From the NCBI GenBank assembly GCA_024404115.1, contig JAKSQM010000011.1, positions 1-50,821 of the forward strand: a DNA stretch of 50,821 bases. The letters run 5' to 3'. Numbering within the stretch: position 1 is the stretch's first letter; each line of letters starts with the position of its first letter. Shown one piece after another: positions 33,001 through 41,039 of this stretch. Both the position numbers and the translations under genes were made by a program. Source of the DNA: Clostridia bacterium. Its GTDB lineage: Bacteria > Bacillota > Clostridia > Oscillospirales > Acutalibacteraceae. The notes below the pieces were generated by a model that did not search any database, was not told where the DNA came from, and worked only from the letters and a program-made list of their open reading frames with translations.

Positions 33001-34972
33001 TTGTGAGCTTATCAATAGCTGTCTGAAGAGTGAGGGGATAACCGTCAACTGTGGGCTGTTCTGTCTTTTTCTTTGTTCTTGCAGGGTCAAGAACATATGC
33101 CTCTGAATCTGTATCATAATAATAACCGCAGTTATCAAGTGCTGTTGTTACTACATTCCAGTTTGTGTAGAACTCATCCGGTGTGAGGTCATAATCGTAG
33201 AGGAGATCCTGCATAATGCCGTTGATAACATCAACCTTTTCGTCAACTTTTGTATAGTCAGCATCTGCAACTCTAAGACCGTCAAGAGCTTTCTGAATTT
33301 CATCGCAGATAACATCAAGCTTTGGCTGGTAAAGTGCACTGTAGCCTGTGTCATACTTTGCAAGTGCCTTTTCAAGTGTTGCCCATGTTGATGGGTCATA
33401 GATTGAAGAATCAAGGCTGTTTGCATAATTATAATAGAAATCAATTGTTTCGTAATCAGCGGGAGCAAGAACAAGTCTGCTGTAAGCTGAATCAAGAGTA
33501 TTTGTTGCTGTTGCGATTTCGCCAGCTGTTGCGTTGGGTTTGTTTACTGTCTTCTGAGCTTCAGCATATGCTGTTGCGTAATCTGACCAACCCTCTGAAT
33601 AGTACCATTCCTGAGGATTATAACCCTTGCCTGAGTAGCTGTCTGTAATATGAGGACCAGCAGGCTCATTGTTTACAACTGCAAGGAGTTTCTGACGAAG
33701 AGCACCCTTATTAACCTTATAGATTGTAAGAGTGTGTGAATGTCTTGTATAAACACCGCCCCAATAACCGGGAGTCTGGAAGTTAAGGGCAACTGTGTAA
33801 ATGCCTGAATCAGCAGAGGGGCCTGTGCCGCCAAAAGGAATTGTGAAGAAAGGACCAACAGTTGAAACACCGTTTTCAGCGGCAGCAGTCTTGGTTACAC
33901 CAAGATCTGTTGTGTTGCCTGAGATGCTCCAGCCTTCTGCCTCGCCATCCTTAAATGTCTGAACATTGCCAGTAACATCACGGATTTCATCAAGCTTGAG
34001 TGATGTTTTCTGATCATCGTCATCTAATGTCTGCTGAGGCATAAATGATGCAAAACGAAGATTCTGAGCTGCAAGAGTAGTGCCTCTGTCAGTATCAAAA
34101 TAAACTACAGATGTAGGTCTGTTATTATCTGCCTTAAAGCCAGAGTTTACAATCTTGCCTGTACCTGATGTTGAGTTATACAACATATTGCCGAATGTTG
34201 TACCCTCTAAGCCTGCACCAGTGTTGGGATTAAAAGCGTCATGAACATTACTTGTTGCATAAACGCCTGAACCAAGGAGGTAAGAAGCAACATATGATCT
34301 GTTAACATTCTTTGAAGCTACAACGTAGCTGATGTAAACTCGACGGTGTGAGAAAATACCTGCGGGTGAAAGGATTGACTCAACATATGAATAACCAGTT
34401 GTGGTGAACACCTTACCGCTATTATATGTTTTGCCTGTTGTTTCATCGGTGTAGGCATACTTATATGAAACTGAGAATTTAAGAACCTCGCCAACGGCAG
34501 CTGTTGCGCCGTCTTTAACAGTCCATACATATACACCTGCTGAGGGTGAAGTGGGACCTTCAAGAACAACTGAAGAGTTGCTGCATGAAATTGAGATACT
34601 TGATGCATCAACATCTGCACCAGGTGCAAATTTGATGGTTGTGCTTACAGGTGTTTCACCTGCATAAAGGGCATCTGCAAAGGTGTAAGTATTCTTTGCA
34701 ATACCTGAGGGAGTTGCTGCTACAATAACACCGCTATTACCTGAAGCTACCTGCCTGTTAAGCTCTGATGTTGAGTAGGCAACCCTTGTAACGGGCGATA
34801 CTTCAACAGTAGCGTTCGGTCTGATAAGCTCGTCGTTGTGAAGCATATTTCGGTCAACATCTTCGTCGCCTATAGAAGCGGCATTTGCTGTGAAGCCGAA
34901 AGTTGCCAACGGAGCCATCGTGAGAACCATAGACAATGCTAAAATAACACTGAGAACTTTCTTTAATCGCAT
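30023..34972 (-). CDS. Giant secreted protein with about 15 FIVAR repeats and a C-terminal dockerin
   Basis: The 1649-aa protein has a signal peptide (residues 1-32, ending ANAAS). The first ~430 residues are Ser/Thr- and Tyr-rich beta structure without a recognised family. Then come about 15 helical FIVAR-like repeats of 65-90 residues, each opening with a phrase such as PADYTAVEAAKAAIPADLS and closing with NAAIAALxxKxADY. An Ig-like or cohesin-partner domain follows, and the C terminus is a type I dockerin: YGDLDGNGIIDVTDTSTAQL as the first calcium loop and GNVDGVARVTESDAV as a degenerate second one. The dockerin should dock the protein onto a cohesin scaffold outside the cell. No enzyme domain was recognised; it is likely a stalk or adhesin. 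Confidence 0.85.
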   Translation of the reverse strand: MRLKKVLSVILALSMVLTMAPLATFGFTANAASIGDEDVDRNMLHNDELIRPNATVEVSPVTRVAYSTSELNRQVASGNSGVIVAATPSGIAKNTYTFADALYAGETPVSTTIKFAPGADVDASSISISCSNSSVVLEGPTSPSAGVYVWTVKDGATAAVGEVLKFSVSYKYAYTDETTGKTYNSGKVFTTTGYSYVESILSPAGIFSHRRVYISYVVASKNVNRSYVASYLLGSGVYATSNVHDAFNPNTGAGLEGTTFGNMLYNSTSGTGKIVNSGFKADNNRPTSVVYFDTDRGTTLAAQNLRFASFMPQQTLDDDDQKTSLKLDEIRDVTGNVQTFKDGEAEGWSISGNTTDLGVTKTAAAENGVSTVGPFFTIPFGGTGPSADSGIYTVALNFQTPGYWGGVYTRHSHTLTIYKVNKGALRQKLLAVVNNEPAGPHITDSYSGKGYNPQEWYYSEGWSDYATAYAEAQKTVNKPNATAGEIATATNTLDSAYSRLVLAPADYETIDFYYNYANSLDSSIYDPSTWATLEKALAKYDTGYSALYQPKLDVICDEIQKALDGLRVADADYTKVDEKVDVINGIMQDLLYDYDLTPDEFYTNWNVVTTALDNCGYYYDTDSEAYVLDPARTKKKTEQPTVDGYPLTLQTAIDKLTKRDADYTETRAAFLAYSSFKSSTAPYITAESLAPIEEAYENLYALYSPALKIDRQRDIDEAVDALNEALKNYEYRPADYTAANAAKQSYNAIDRSIYTDLSAVDSAYQALLGVYGLDAREQTKVDNAVNKLNAAIESLQKKPADYTKVNNAITAANAEGTKITNKYGYGPETFYKNWDAVTTAINSVVRGLDITHQSQVDGYATAINNAVANLTEREADYTALNKTVAEANKYFEDSVSALYTEESISALFDAVSAVDYGKKISQQADVNAFDKAINDAIAGLEFKKADYSSVTKAISNADRAKNKSEAFAAAHNGVPYYTADSIAKLNEKIDAVVYELPISEQRTVDNYASAINAAVTALVIGPADYTAVEAAKAAIPADLSIYTDVSKVTLTSALSYNPNLKADKQSQVDAYAVAIYEGIEALRMKDIDVSAYMAAKKTIPANLTAYTDDTVAAVNNQVAAIDSFLATNPDASKQGELDTMVADLVGKIAALELKPVAADYSAVESAKAAANAKLNSSDAANYTDETKKAVADAIDAVIYDLTEDKQAQVDAMAKAINDAVAALTYKPLDTSALDEAKDKFDELDKDLYDEDVIKAIEDKIAEAEEIANKDDASIKDQEALDKLVDEINDALTDPEKKLADYSAVDKALEDAYALAVNKDLYKDFSAVEAAIAAVVRDLTIDKQADVDEMAKAINDAIAALEFKDIDTAAYLAAKGTIPADLSVYTAETVKAVEDQVKAIEEFLSAGVDIRDQADLDEMVEVLKVKIDELAKIPADYSELKKALADFESLNEDDYSNFSEKKAVYTSAKEWMEEGPVDIDKQSEVDEWTKAVRDAIAGLEEAVPPAYFGVKADSTAIINDGTNFITGLKTALTLKELKEQFLDYDGVQVTFTKASRTAKYYGTGSTIKVTYPDGKVETYTIVIYGDLDGNGIIDVTDTSTAQLAAVGSPLTAAQRFAGNVDGVARVTESDAVVISAAAAGKVINQVDPTL

Positions 34973-35040
34973 AATCGTTCCTCCTTATAATATTAAGACA
35001 AAGATATGGCAATGCCATTTTCAATTGTCTATACAACACT

Positions 35041-35069
35041 ATGGTAACATTTAAAAAGAGAAAAGTCAA
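35041..35069 (-). promoter_or_regulatory. Promoter of the FIVAR/dockerin gene
   Basis: On the minus strand TTGACT (35064-35069) and TACCAT (35041-35046) are separated by 17 bases. The -10 box is weak. The ~60-base leader includes the hairpin atggca/tgccat. Confidence 0.55.
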
Positions 35070-35211
35070 CCGAAAAAAGGGGGATACCTTTAAAAAATAT
35101 GCACATTTTTTAGGTAGTTTTTACTAAAATCGAATATCATTTCATTATAATTATATAAATTTTATTTGATTAAAGCGTGTGTTTTTTCTATAACAAAAAT
35201 ATAACTTTCTA

Positions 35212-36366
35212 TCACACAAGAGCGGCAACAACTGAAACAACTTTGCCGTTCTGAATATACACTCTCGGCACTCTTTTATTGATGTCGCAGATAAGCTCAT
35301 AGTTGAATCTGCCTGAAATATCGCCGATTTCCTCTGCCGAAACGGTGTTTTCGCCGTCTGTGCCCATAAGGATAACCGTATCTCCCCTCTTTGCGTCAAA
35401 GCCTGTAACATCAACCATAAACTGATCCATGCACACTCTTCCTATTATATTGGCATATCTGCCGTTGATGATTACCCTGCCCTTGTTTGAAAGAAGCCTT
35501 GGATAGCCGTCTGCATAGCCAACGGGGATTGTGGCGATTTCCATATCTTTATCTGCAACGAAAGTTGAGCCGTAGCTGACGGTGAAGCCTTTGCTGACTT
35601 TCTTTACAAATGAAATGCGGCTCTTGATGCTCATAACTGGTGTGAGCTTTATGGAGTCTTTGTTGACCTCCTCTGACGGGTAAAGTCCGTAGGCGATAAT
35701 TCCGCAGCGAACCATATCAAAAAGAGGCTTCGGGAATTCAATAATGCCTGCTGAATTGCAGCAGTGAACCAGTGGAATATTGACCCCTGCGCCCTTAACG
35801 GAATTGACAAATGAAGTGAAAATTTCAATCTGCTTATTGACGGACTCTTTATTTTTTGAATCCGCACAGGCGAAGTGGGTGAACATACCGTCAATTTTAA
35901 TATTTGGAAGCTCTGCAATCTGCTTGATAATTTCAACGCTTTCGGCTGTGGGCTGAAGTCCCAGTCTGCCCATACCTGTATCAACCTTAATGTGAGAAAG
36001 AACTGTTCTTCTCAGACGCTCCGCATGCTTCTGAAGAAGAAGCGCAGTTTCCATATCAAAAAGGGTCAGGTCTATATTATTGATAATAAGCTCGTCAAAG
36101 CTATCCTCAAAAACATATCCTAATATAAGTATAGGCTCGGTTACACCCTCACGGCGAAGTGTCAGCGCCTCCTCTGCGGTGGCAACGCTGAATGCGTAAA
36201 CACCCATTCGGCTAAGCTCCTGCACGGTGCGAAGTGCGCCATGACCGTAGGCATCCGCCTTAATAACAGCCATAACCTTGGCAGGCTTAACCTTATTTAT
36301 TATCTGGTTCATATTGGATTCCATTGCGTCAAGATCAATTTCAGCATATACTCTGCTTGGTAACAT
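35212..36366 (-). CDS. alr: Alanine racemase
   Basis: The 384-aa PLP enzyme interconverts L- and D-alanine for peptidoglycan synthesis. The PLP-binding lysine is Lys36 in AVIKADAYGHG. The second catalytic residue is the tyrosine of VSYGSTF, and VGYADGYPR and GRVCMDQFMVDV are further family signatures. I chose the ATG at 36366 (MLPSRVYAEID), with GAGGAG nine bases upstream; an in-frame ATG at 36435 falls in the promoter -35 box and is rejected. It stands alone with its own promoter. Confidence 0.95.
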   Translation of the reverse strand: MLPSRVYAEIDLDAMESNMNQIINKVKPAKVMAVIKADAYGHGALRTVQELSRMGVYAFSVATAEEALTLRREGVTEPILILGYVFEDSFDELIINNIDLTLFDMETALLLQKHAERLRRTVLSHIKVDTGMGRLGLQPTAESVEIIKQIAELPNIKIDGMFTHFACADSKNKESVNKQIEIFTSFVNSVKGAGVNIPLVHCCNSAGIIEFPKPLFDMVRCGIIAYGLYPSEEVNKDSIKLTPVMSIKSRISFVKKVSKGFTVSYGSTFVADKDMEIATIPVGYADGYPRLLSNKGRVIINGRYANIIGRVCMDQFMVDVTGFDAKRGDTVILMGTDGENTVSAEEIGDISGRFNYELICDINKRVPRVYIQNGKVVSVVAALV

Positions 36367-36406
36367 AATCTCTGCTCCTCTAAAATCATTTTTTAGCGTA
36401 CTGGGT

Positions 36407-36435
36407 ATTATACCATATAATAATTGGTAAAACAA
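36407..36435 (-). promoter_or_regulatory. Promoter of alr
   Basis: On the minus strand TTGTTT (36430-36435) and TATAAT (36407-36412) are separated by 17 bases. Confidence 0.75.
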
Positions 36436-36534
36436 CTTTTAATGCAAAGTATTTTTTATTAGCGGTAAATCGGTGAAATATACAAACAAATTAAGCGGTT
36501 TTTACTTTTTTTATTTGCTTTTTATAAAAAAGTA

Positions 36535-36563
36535 TTGTAAAAGCCGCCGTTTTGTGCTAACAT
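36535..36563 (+). promoter_or_regulatory. Promoter of the sugar isomerase/oxidoreductase operon
   Basis: TTGTAA (36535-36540) and TAACAT (36558-36563) are separated by 17 bases, upstream of an ACGGAGG ribosome site. Confidence 0.6.
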
Positions 36564-36617
36564 TTACTAAATTAAACATTCAGTTGTTTAAGTTTATATC
36601 AAACGGAGGTAAATATT

Positions 36618-37448
36618 ATGAGTTTCCCTGTTGCTGTTCAGCTTTACTCTGTAAGAGATGCTATGGCTGAAGACTTTGAAGGAACTATTAAAAAAGTAAA
36701 GGAAATGGGCTATGACGGCGTTGAGTTCGCTGGTCTTTATGGCAAAAGTGCAAAAGAAGTTAAAGAAATCTGCGCTGAAAACGGACTTACACCCATCTCT
36801 GCACATGTAAGCTTTGATGAAATTGCTGCTGACCCCGAAAGGGTTATCGGCGACTATGCTGAAATCGGCTGCAAATATATTGCTATCCCCTATGCTCCAG
36901 AGGACAGACGCCCCGGCGCTCCCCTCTTTGACGAAACAGTTGAGGGCATCCGTGAGTTTTCAAAAATCGCAAAGAAATTCGGCATCACAATGCTTTATCA
37001 CAATCACGATTTTGAATTCAAGAAAATTGACGGCGTTTACGGTCTTGACCTGCTCTATTCTCTTCTCACCCCCGACGAGCTTCAGACAGAGCTTGACACC
37101 TGCTGGGTAAATGTTGGCGGTGAAAATCCTGCTGAATACATTAAAAAGTATGCAGGCAGAGCACCCGTTGTTCACCTTAAAGATTTTGTTATGAGCGGTA
37201 AGGATAAGCCTCAGAAGCTTTATGCACTTATCGGCATTGACGACGGCGCACAGGACGAGGAAGAAAGCGAAGCATTCGCATTCAGGCCCTGCGGTTACGG
37301 CGTTCAGGATATGCCCGCAATCCTTGACGCTTGCAAAGAAGCAGGTGCAAACTGGGTTGTTGTTGAGCAGGATCAGCCTTCAATGGGCAAAACTCCCCTT
37401 GAAAGCATCAAGATGAGCATTGATTTTCTTAAAACAATAAATAAATAA
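36618..37448 (+). CDS. Sugar phosphate isomerase/epimerase (xylose isomerase-like TIM barrel)
   Basis: The 276-aa protein is a member of the AP-endonuclease/xylose isomerase-like TIM barrel family, which isomerises or epimerises sugars and inositols using a divalent metal. It starts VAVQLYSVRDAM and has GYDGVEFAGLYG, the metal-site segments LYHNHDFEFKK and ELDTCWVNVGGE, and VVHLKDFV. These match the IolE/IolI-like and 3-ketosugar subgroups. It is followed 15 bases later by a Gfo/Idh/MocA dehydrogenase, a common pair for oxidising and rearranging an unusual sugar. The exact substrate is not readable. Confidence 0.88.
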   Translation: MSFPVAVQLYSVRDAMAEDFEGTIKKVKEMGYDGVEFAGLYGKSAKEVKEICAENGLTPISAHVSFDEIAADPERVIGDYAEIGCKYIAIPYAPEDRRPGAPLFDETVEGIREFSKIAKKFGITMLYHNHDFEFKKIDGVYGLDLLYSLLTPDELQTELDTCWVNVGGENPAEYIKKYAGRAPVVHLKDFVMSGKDKPQKLYALIGIDDGAQDEEESEAFAFRPCGYGVQDMPAILDACKEAGANWVVVEQDQPSMGKTPLESIKMSIDFLKTINK

Positions 37449-37463
37449 TCGGAGGAATTTGAA

Positions 37464-38609
37464 ATGTCAGATACAGTTCTCAGTCAGTTCACTCAGGCAG
37501 TGAAAGAAGAAAAAAAATCAACAGGCAGAAAATTTAAAGTAGGTATTATCGGCACAGGCTGGATTGCAGAGGCTCACATTGAGAGCTATCTTCAGATGGA
37601 CGATGTTGAAATCGTTGCAGCAGCTGACCTTATCCCCGGTAAGGCTGAAAAATTCATGAAGGATTACGGCGTTGAGGGTGTTCATTTTTATCCCAGCCAC
37701 AAAGAAATGCTCGATAACGAAGAGCTTGACGCAGTTAGCGTTTGCACATACAACATGACTCATGCAGAATGCACAATCTATGCACTTAAAAAGGGTGTTA
37801 ATGTTCTTCTTGAGAAGCCTATGTGCGTTACAACAGAAGAAGCTGTTGAGATTATGAAGGCTGAAAAAGAGAGCGGCAAGCTTCTTTCAATCGGCTTCCA
37901 GCCCCGTGGCGACGAAAACATGAAGATGATTAAGAAGATCGTTGAATCAGGTGTTCTCGGCAAGATTTATTACATTCAGACAGGCGGCGGCAGAAGACGT
38001 GGCGTGCCCAACAGCACATTCATTGAGCAGAAAACTGCTGGTATCGGCGCAATGGGCGACATCGGCTGCTACTCACTCGATATGGTTCTTAACGCAATCG
38101 GCTATCCGAAGCCACTTACAGTAAGCGGTTACACATCAGCTTTCTTTGGCAACAACCCCAAATACAACAACCCTGCTGATGCTGCAAGATTTGATGTTGA
38201 AGATTTCGCAGCTGCATTTGTTCGCCTTGAGGGTGGCATCATCCTTGACTTCCGTATTGCATGGGCAATGCATCCTGACACTCCCGGTGATACAATCATC
38301 TTTGGTACAGAGGGCGCACTTCGCATCCCCTCAACAGAGTGCTGGAACGGCTCAACAGGCGGTCCAATGAAGATTTATCACGATGTTGCTGGCGAAAGAG
38401 TTGAAACAATCATCCCCGAAATCAAGCCTGACAAGAACGACAAGGGTCTTTTCTACAAGAAAGTTCGCTCATTCCTCGATGCTATCGCAGAGGGCGGCGA
38501 GGCTCCTGTTCCTTCAAAGGAAATTCTTTACAATCAGGCAATTATCGACCATATTGTTAAGTCATCAAAGCTTGGCAAGGAAATCGAAGTTGTTATCCCT
38601 GAAATCTGA
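37464..38609 (+). CDS. Gfo/Idh/MocA family NAD(P)-dependent oxidoreductase
   Basis: The 381-aa protein has an N-terminal Rossmann fold, VGIIGTGWIAEAHIESYLQM near residue 25, and the family's conserved lysine in LLEKPMCVT. The C-terminal alpha/beta domain contains GAMGDIGCYSLDMVLNAIG, in which the D-x-G-x-H-like motif reads DIGCYSLD (histidine replaced by Tyr/Ser in part). It should oxidise a hydroxyl of a sugar or cyclitol with NAD(P). GGAGG precedes the ATG. It is co-transcribed with the isomerase and ends at a strong terminator. The 24 residues before the Rossmann fold are a charged extension. Confidence 0.9.
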   Translation: MSDTVLSQFTQAVKEEKKSTGRKFKVGIIGTGWIAEAHIESYLQMDDVEIVAAADLIPGKAEKFMKDYGVEGVHFYPSHKEMLDNEELDAVSVCTYNMTHAECTIYALKKGVNVLLEKPMCVTTEEAVEIMKAEKESGKLLSIGFQPRGDENMKMIKKIVESGVLGKIYYIQTGGGRRRGVPNSTFIEQKTAGIGAMGDIGCYSLDMVLNAIGYPKPLTVSGYTSAFFGNNPKYNNPADAARFDVEDFAAAFVRLEGGIILDFRIAWAMHPDTPGDTIIFGTEGALRIPSTECWNGSTGGPMKIYHDVAGERVETIIPEIKPDKNDKGLFYKKVRSFLDAIAEGGEAPVPSKEILYNQAIIDHIVKSSKLGKEIEVVIPEI

Positions 38610-38629
38610 TTTTGATTGAATAATTGACG

Positions 38630-38668
38630 AAAAGCTATGAGAATTGCGGTTCTCATAGCTTTTTTGTT
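38630..38668 (+). terminator. Terminator after the isomerase/oxidoreductase operon
   Basis: A perfect 13-bp stem aaaagctatgaga/tctcatagctttt (38630-38642 and 38651-38663) is followed by T. Confidence 0.9.
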
Positions 38669-38689
38669 GTGTGGGGTGGGTTTTGTGGG

Positions 38690-38840
38690 GTTACGCAATG
38701 AATTTGTTCTGACATTCAGAGCGGGATGTCGAGGACGCCATCCTCTACAATTGTAATTCAAAGCTCCTTGCATTTTCGGGAGTGGCAAACCCCACACGGG
38801 GTTATCCCGTACCTGCAAGGTGAATTTTATTCCCCCCTAT
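38690..38840. repeat. Intergenic repeat modules, copy 4
   Basis: A ctgacattcagagcgggatg module (38709-38728) continues with tcgaggacgccatcctctac. A gtggcaaaccccacacgggg element with a palindromic tail cggggttatcccgt (38804-38817) follows. No gene is seen. Confidence 0.65.
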
Positions 38841-38978
38841 ATCAAACAAACACCGCCCCAACGCCCACGCCTTTAAATATTACAATCGTTAACAAAAATT
38901 TCTTAAAAATTTACATTGTGTTAATTTATTTTTTGTGGTAATATGTATAATATATGTCAGCAGGACAGGAGTGGTAAA

Positions 38979-39821
38979 ATGTTCGGATATGTGAGAGCCT
39001 ACAAACCAGATATGACCTTTGCCCAGTACGACATCTACAAGGGTGTTTATTGCTCCCTTTGCAAAGAAATCGGCAGACGATACGGACTTATTGCCCGTGC
39101 GACCCTTTCTTATGACTTCACATTTTTTGCCCTTTTCAGGCTTGCACTTAAAAACGAATGTACCCCGTTTCACCAATCCCGATGCTCCTTTAACCCTATG
39201 AAAAAGTGCCTTGGATGCAACAAGGACGAAAAAGAGCTGGCACTTACGGCTGATATTTCAATGCTGACCGTTTATTATAAATATGTTGATAACCTCAACG
39301 ATACAAAAGGCGCAAAGCGATTCTTTTTGAAGCTTCTTTCGCCATATTTCAAAAGACTTCACAAAAAAGCAAAGGCAAATTGCCCCGAAGCCGACGAAAT
39401 TCTCGCCACCATGACAGAAAAACAGACGCAGGCGGAGCAAAACGGTGCATCAATCGACCCTGCGGCGCACCCCTCGGCAGATGCCCTCGGCAAGCTTCTT
39501 TCCCTTGGCAAGGACAACAGCGAAATTTACCGCTTCGGCTACATGACAGGCAGATGGGTTTATCTTGCAGATGCGGCAGACGATTATGATGACGATAAAA
39601 AATCGGGCGGATTCAATCCGTTTTCTGCATACACAAAAGAGGAAGCGTTGGAAAGAGCAAGGGAGGCAATGAACCTCACCCTCAGCGAAATGACCGATTG
39701 CTTTGAAAAAATCGAATTCAATTGCTTTAAAGAAATTCTTTCAAATATAGTTTTTGAGGGAATGTATAGAATAATAAAAGAAATAACCGATGGGAGGAAT
39801 GAAAATGTTAAATCCTTATGA
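38979..39821 (+). CDS. DUF5685 family protein
   Basis: The 280-aa protein matches DUF5685, a Clostridia-typical helical family of unknown function. The N-terminal FGYVRAYKPDMTFAQYD leads into a cysteine pair in YCSLCKEIGRRYG, and a second set lies in RCSFNPMKKCLGC. Acidic motifs lie at LSYDFTFFAL and later at LADAADDYDDDKKSGGFNPF; such paired Asp-rich helices recall isoprenoid-synthase folds, though the match is only suggestive. AGGAG precedes the ATG at 38979 (an upstream ATG at 38943 has no ribosome site). Its end overlaps the J-like gene by 17 bases, so the two are translationally coupled. Confidence 0.85.
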   Translation: MFGYVRAYKPDMTFAQYDIYKGVYCSLCKEIGRRYGLIARATLSYDFTFFALFRLALKNECTPFHQSRCSFNPMKKCLGCNKDEKELALTADISMLTVYYKYVDNLNDTKGAKRFFLKLLSPYFKRLHKKAKANCPEADEILATMTEKQTQAEQNGASIDPAAHPSADALGKLLSLGKDNSEIYRFGYMTGRWVYLADAADDYDDDKKSGGFNPFSAYTKEEALERAREAMNLTLSEMTDCFEKIEFNCFKEILSNIVFEGMYRIIKEITDGRNENVKSL

Positions 39822-40377
39822 GGTTTTAGGTGTCAATCAGTATGCTTCTGAAGAAGAAATAAAACGGGCGTATAAAGAAAAAGCAAGGCAGTATTCGGGC
39901 GATATTGCTATGCTCAATGACCTCGATATTGCATATGACACAATTATTATGAATCTGCACCGCAACGGTGCCACCAACAACGGCAACTATTATGCTTATG
40001 ATGATTTCAGCGACATCCGTGAAAGGCTCAACGCAGGCAGAATTGATGACGCTGAAACGCTCCTTGACGGAATCCCCGTTGGCAGAAGAAATGCGGAGTG
40101 GTTCTTTATGAAAGGCACAATTCAGCAGCGCAGAGGCTGGCTCGAAAGTGCGGCAGAGAGCTTCCAGCGTGCAACTCAGCTTGACCCTTCCAACAGAGAG
40201 TACCGAAACGCATACGAAAACATCAGTCGTTCAAGAAGCGGCAACTTCGGCACACATAACACAGATTACAAAGAAAATTCAGGTTGCCTTAATTCACCAT
40301 GCAAGCTCTGCTCAAGCCTGCTTTGCGCAGATTGTTGCTGTGAATGCTTCGGCGGCGACTTTATAAGGTGCTGCTGA
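39805..40377 (+). CDS. J-domain-like protein lacking HPD, with cysteine-rich tail
   Basis: The 190-aa protein starts with a short J-like domain: MLNPYEVLGVNQYASEEEIK, then RAYKEKARQYSGDIAMLNDLDIAYD. At the place of the HPD loop it has SGD (residues 31-33), so stimulation of DnaK is doubtful. A TPR-like segment follows (FMKGTIQQRRGWLESAAESF, QRATQLDPSNREYRNAYEN). The last 30 residues hold ten cysteines, including CKLCSSLLCADCCCECF, which suggests metal binding. GGAGG lies seven bases before the ATG. It is coupled to DUF5685 upstream and the membrane protein downstream. Confidence 0.8.
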   Translation: MLNPYEVLGVNQYASEEEIKRAYKEKARQYSGDIAMLNDLDIAYDTIIMNLHRNGATNNGNYYAYDDFSDIRERLNAGRIDDAETLLDGIPVGRRNAEWFFMKGTIQQRRGWLESAAESFQRATQLDPSNREYRNAYENISRSRSGNFGTHNTDYKENSGCLNSPCKLCSSLLCADCCCECFGGDFIRCC

Positions 40378-40378
40378 T

Positions 40379-40918
40379 ATGAAAAATTCGTTTAAAACTG
40401 CATTCAGCGGAATGGCTGTTGCACTCGGCGCAGTGTTTATGCTCCTTGCGTCAATGCTGCCGTTTTTTGAGTATGCCGTGCCAGCCGCCGCAGGAATAAT
40501 TATCCTGTTTGTTCAGGCGGAGCTTAATAAGCCGTGGGCATTGGGCGCATACATCGCCACATCACTTCTGGGCGTTTTCGTTGTGCCGAATAAAGAGGCG
40601 GTGGGTATGTATATCGCCCTTTTTGGAATTTACCCCATAATCAAATCGTTTTTTGATAAGCTTCCAAAAGTGCTTTCATATATATTAAAGACGATTTTCT
40701 TTGTTGCGGATGTTCTGGCGGTTTATTATGTGATGATAAACCTGCTCTTTATCTCCTCGGCGCAGGAGCTTATGGAAGATATAACAAAAGTAACGCTTCC
40801 GCTTCTTATTGTATGTGGACTTGTGGCATTTCTTGTTTATGACCGTGCACTTATGCTCTTTGAGCGTAATTATAAAGTGAAATATCATAAATATGTGATG
40901 AAACTTTTCAGAAGATAA
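40379..40918 (+). CDS. Integral membrane protein, third gene of the DUF5685 unit
   Basis: The 179-aa protein has about five hydrophobic helices (for example MAVALGAVFMLLASMLPFF and IIILFVQAELNKPWALGAY) and a basic C terminus (NYKVKYHKYVMKLFRR). It resembles small ECF-S-like or DUF-type membrane proteins of Firmicutes, but I cannot name a family. It starts one base after the stop of the J-like gene, so all three genes are one transcript. That order, a cysteine-rich soluble protein, a degenerate co-chaperone and a membrane protein, suggests a complex. Confidence 0.75.
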   Translation: MKNSFKTAFSGMAVALGAVFMLLASMLPFFEYAVPAAAGIIILFVQAELNKPWALGAYIATSLLGVFVVPNKEAVGMYIALFGIYPIIKSFFDKLPKVLSYILKTIFFVADVLAVYYVMINLLFISSAQELMEDITKVTLPLLIVCGLVAFLVYDRALMLFERNYKVKYHKYVMKLFRR

Positions 40919-40973
40919 CGACAAGCTAATTTGCTTTACAATTTGATATTAAAGTAAAGCAACTTTACTTTAC

Positions 40974-41007
40974 AAAAGGTTGTAGGATTTTCACCTGCAA
41001 CCTTTTT
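40974..41007 (+). terminator. Terminator after the DUF5685 unit
   Basis: A stem aaaaggttg-t-agg/cct-g-caacctttt (40974-40986 and 40994-41006) is followed by T-rich sequence. Confidence 0.8.
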
Positions 41008-41039
41008 ATTTTTTATGTGTAAAGATGTTTCACTTGCTG

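Noticed and set aside
30363-34629. Many Gln/Leu/Thr-rich frames antisense to or out of frame with the giant FIVAR gene
   Set aside because: They are shadows created by repeated codons of the 1649-aa protein.
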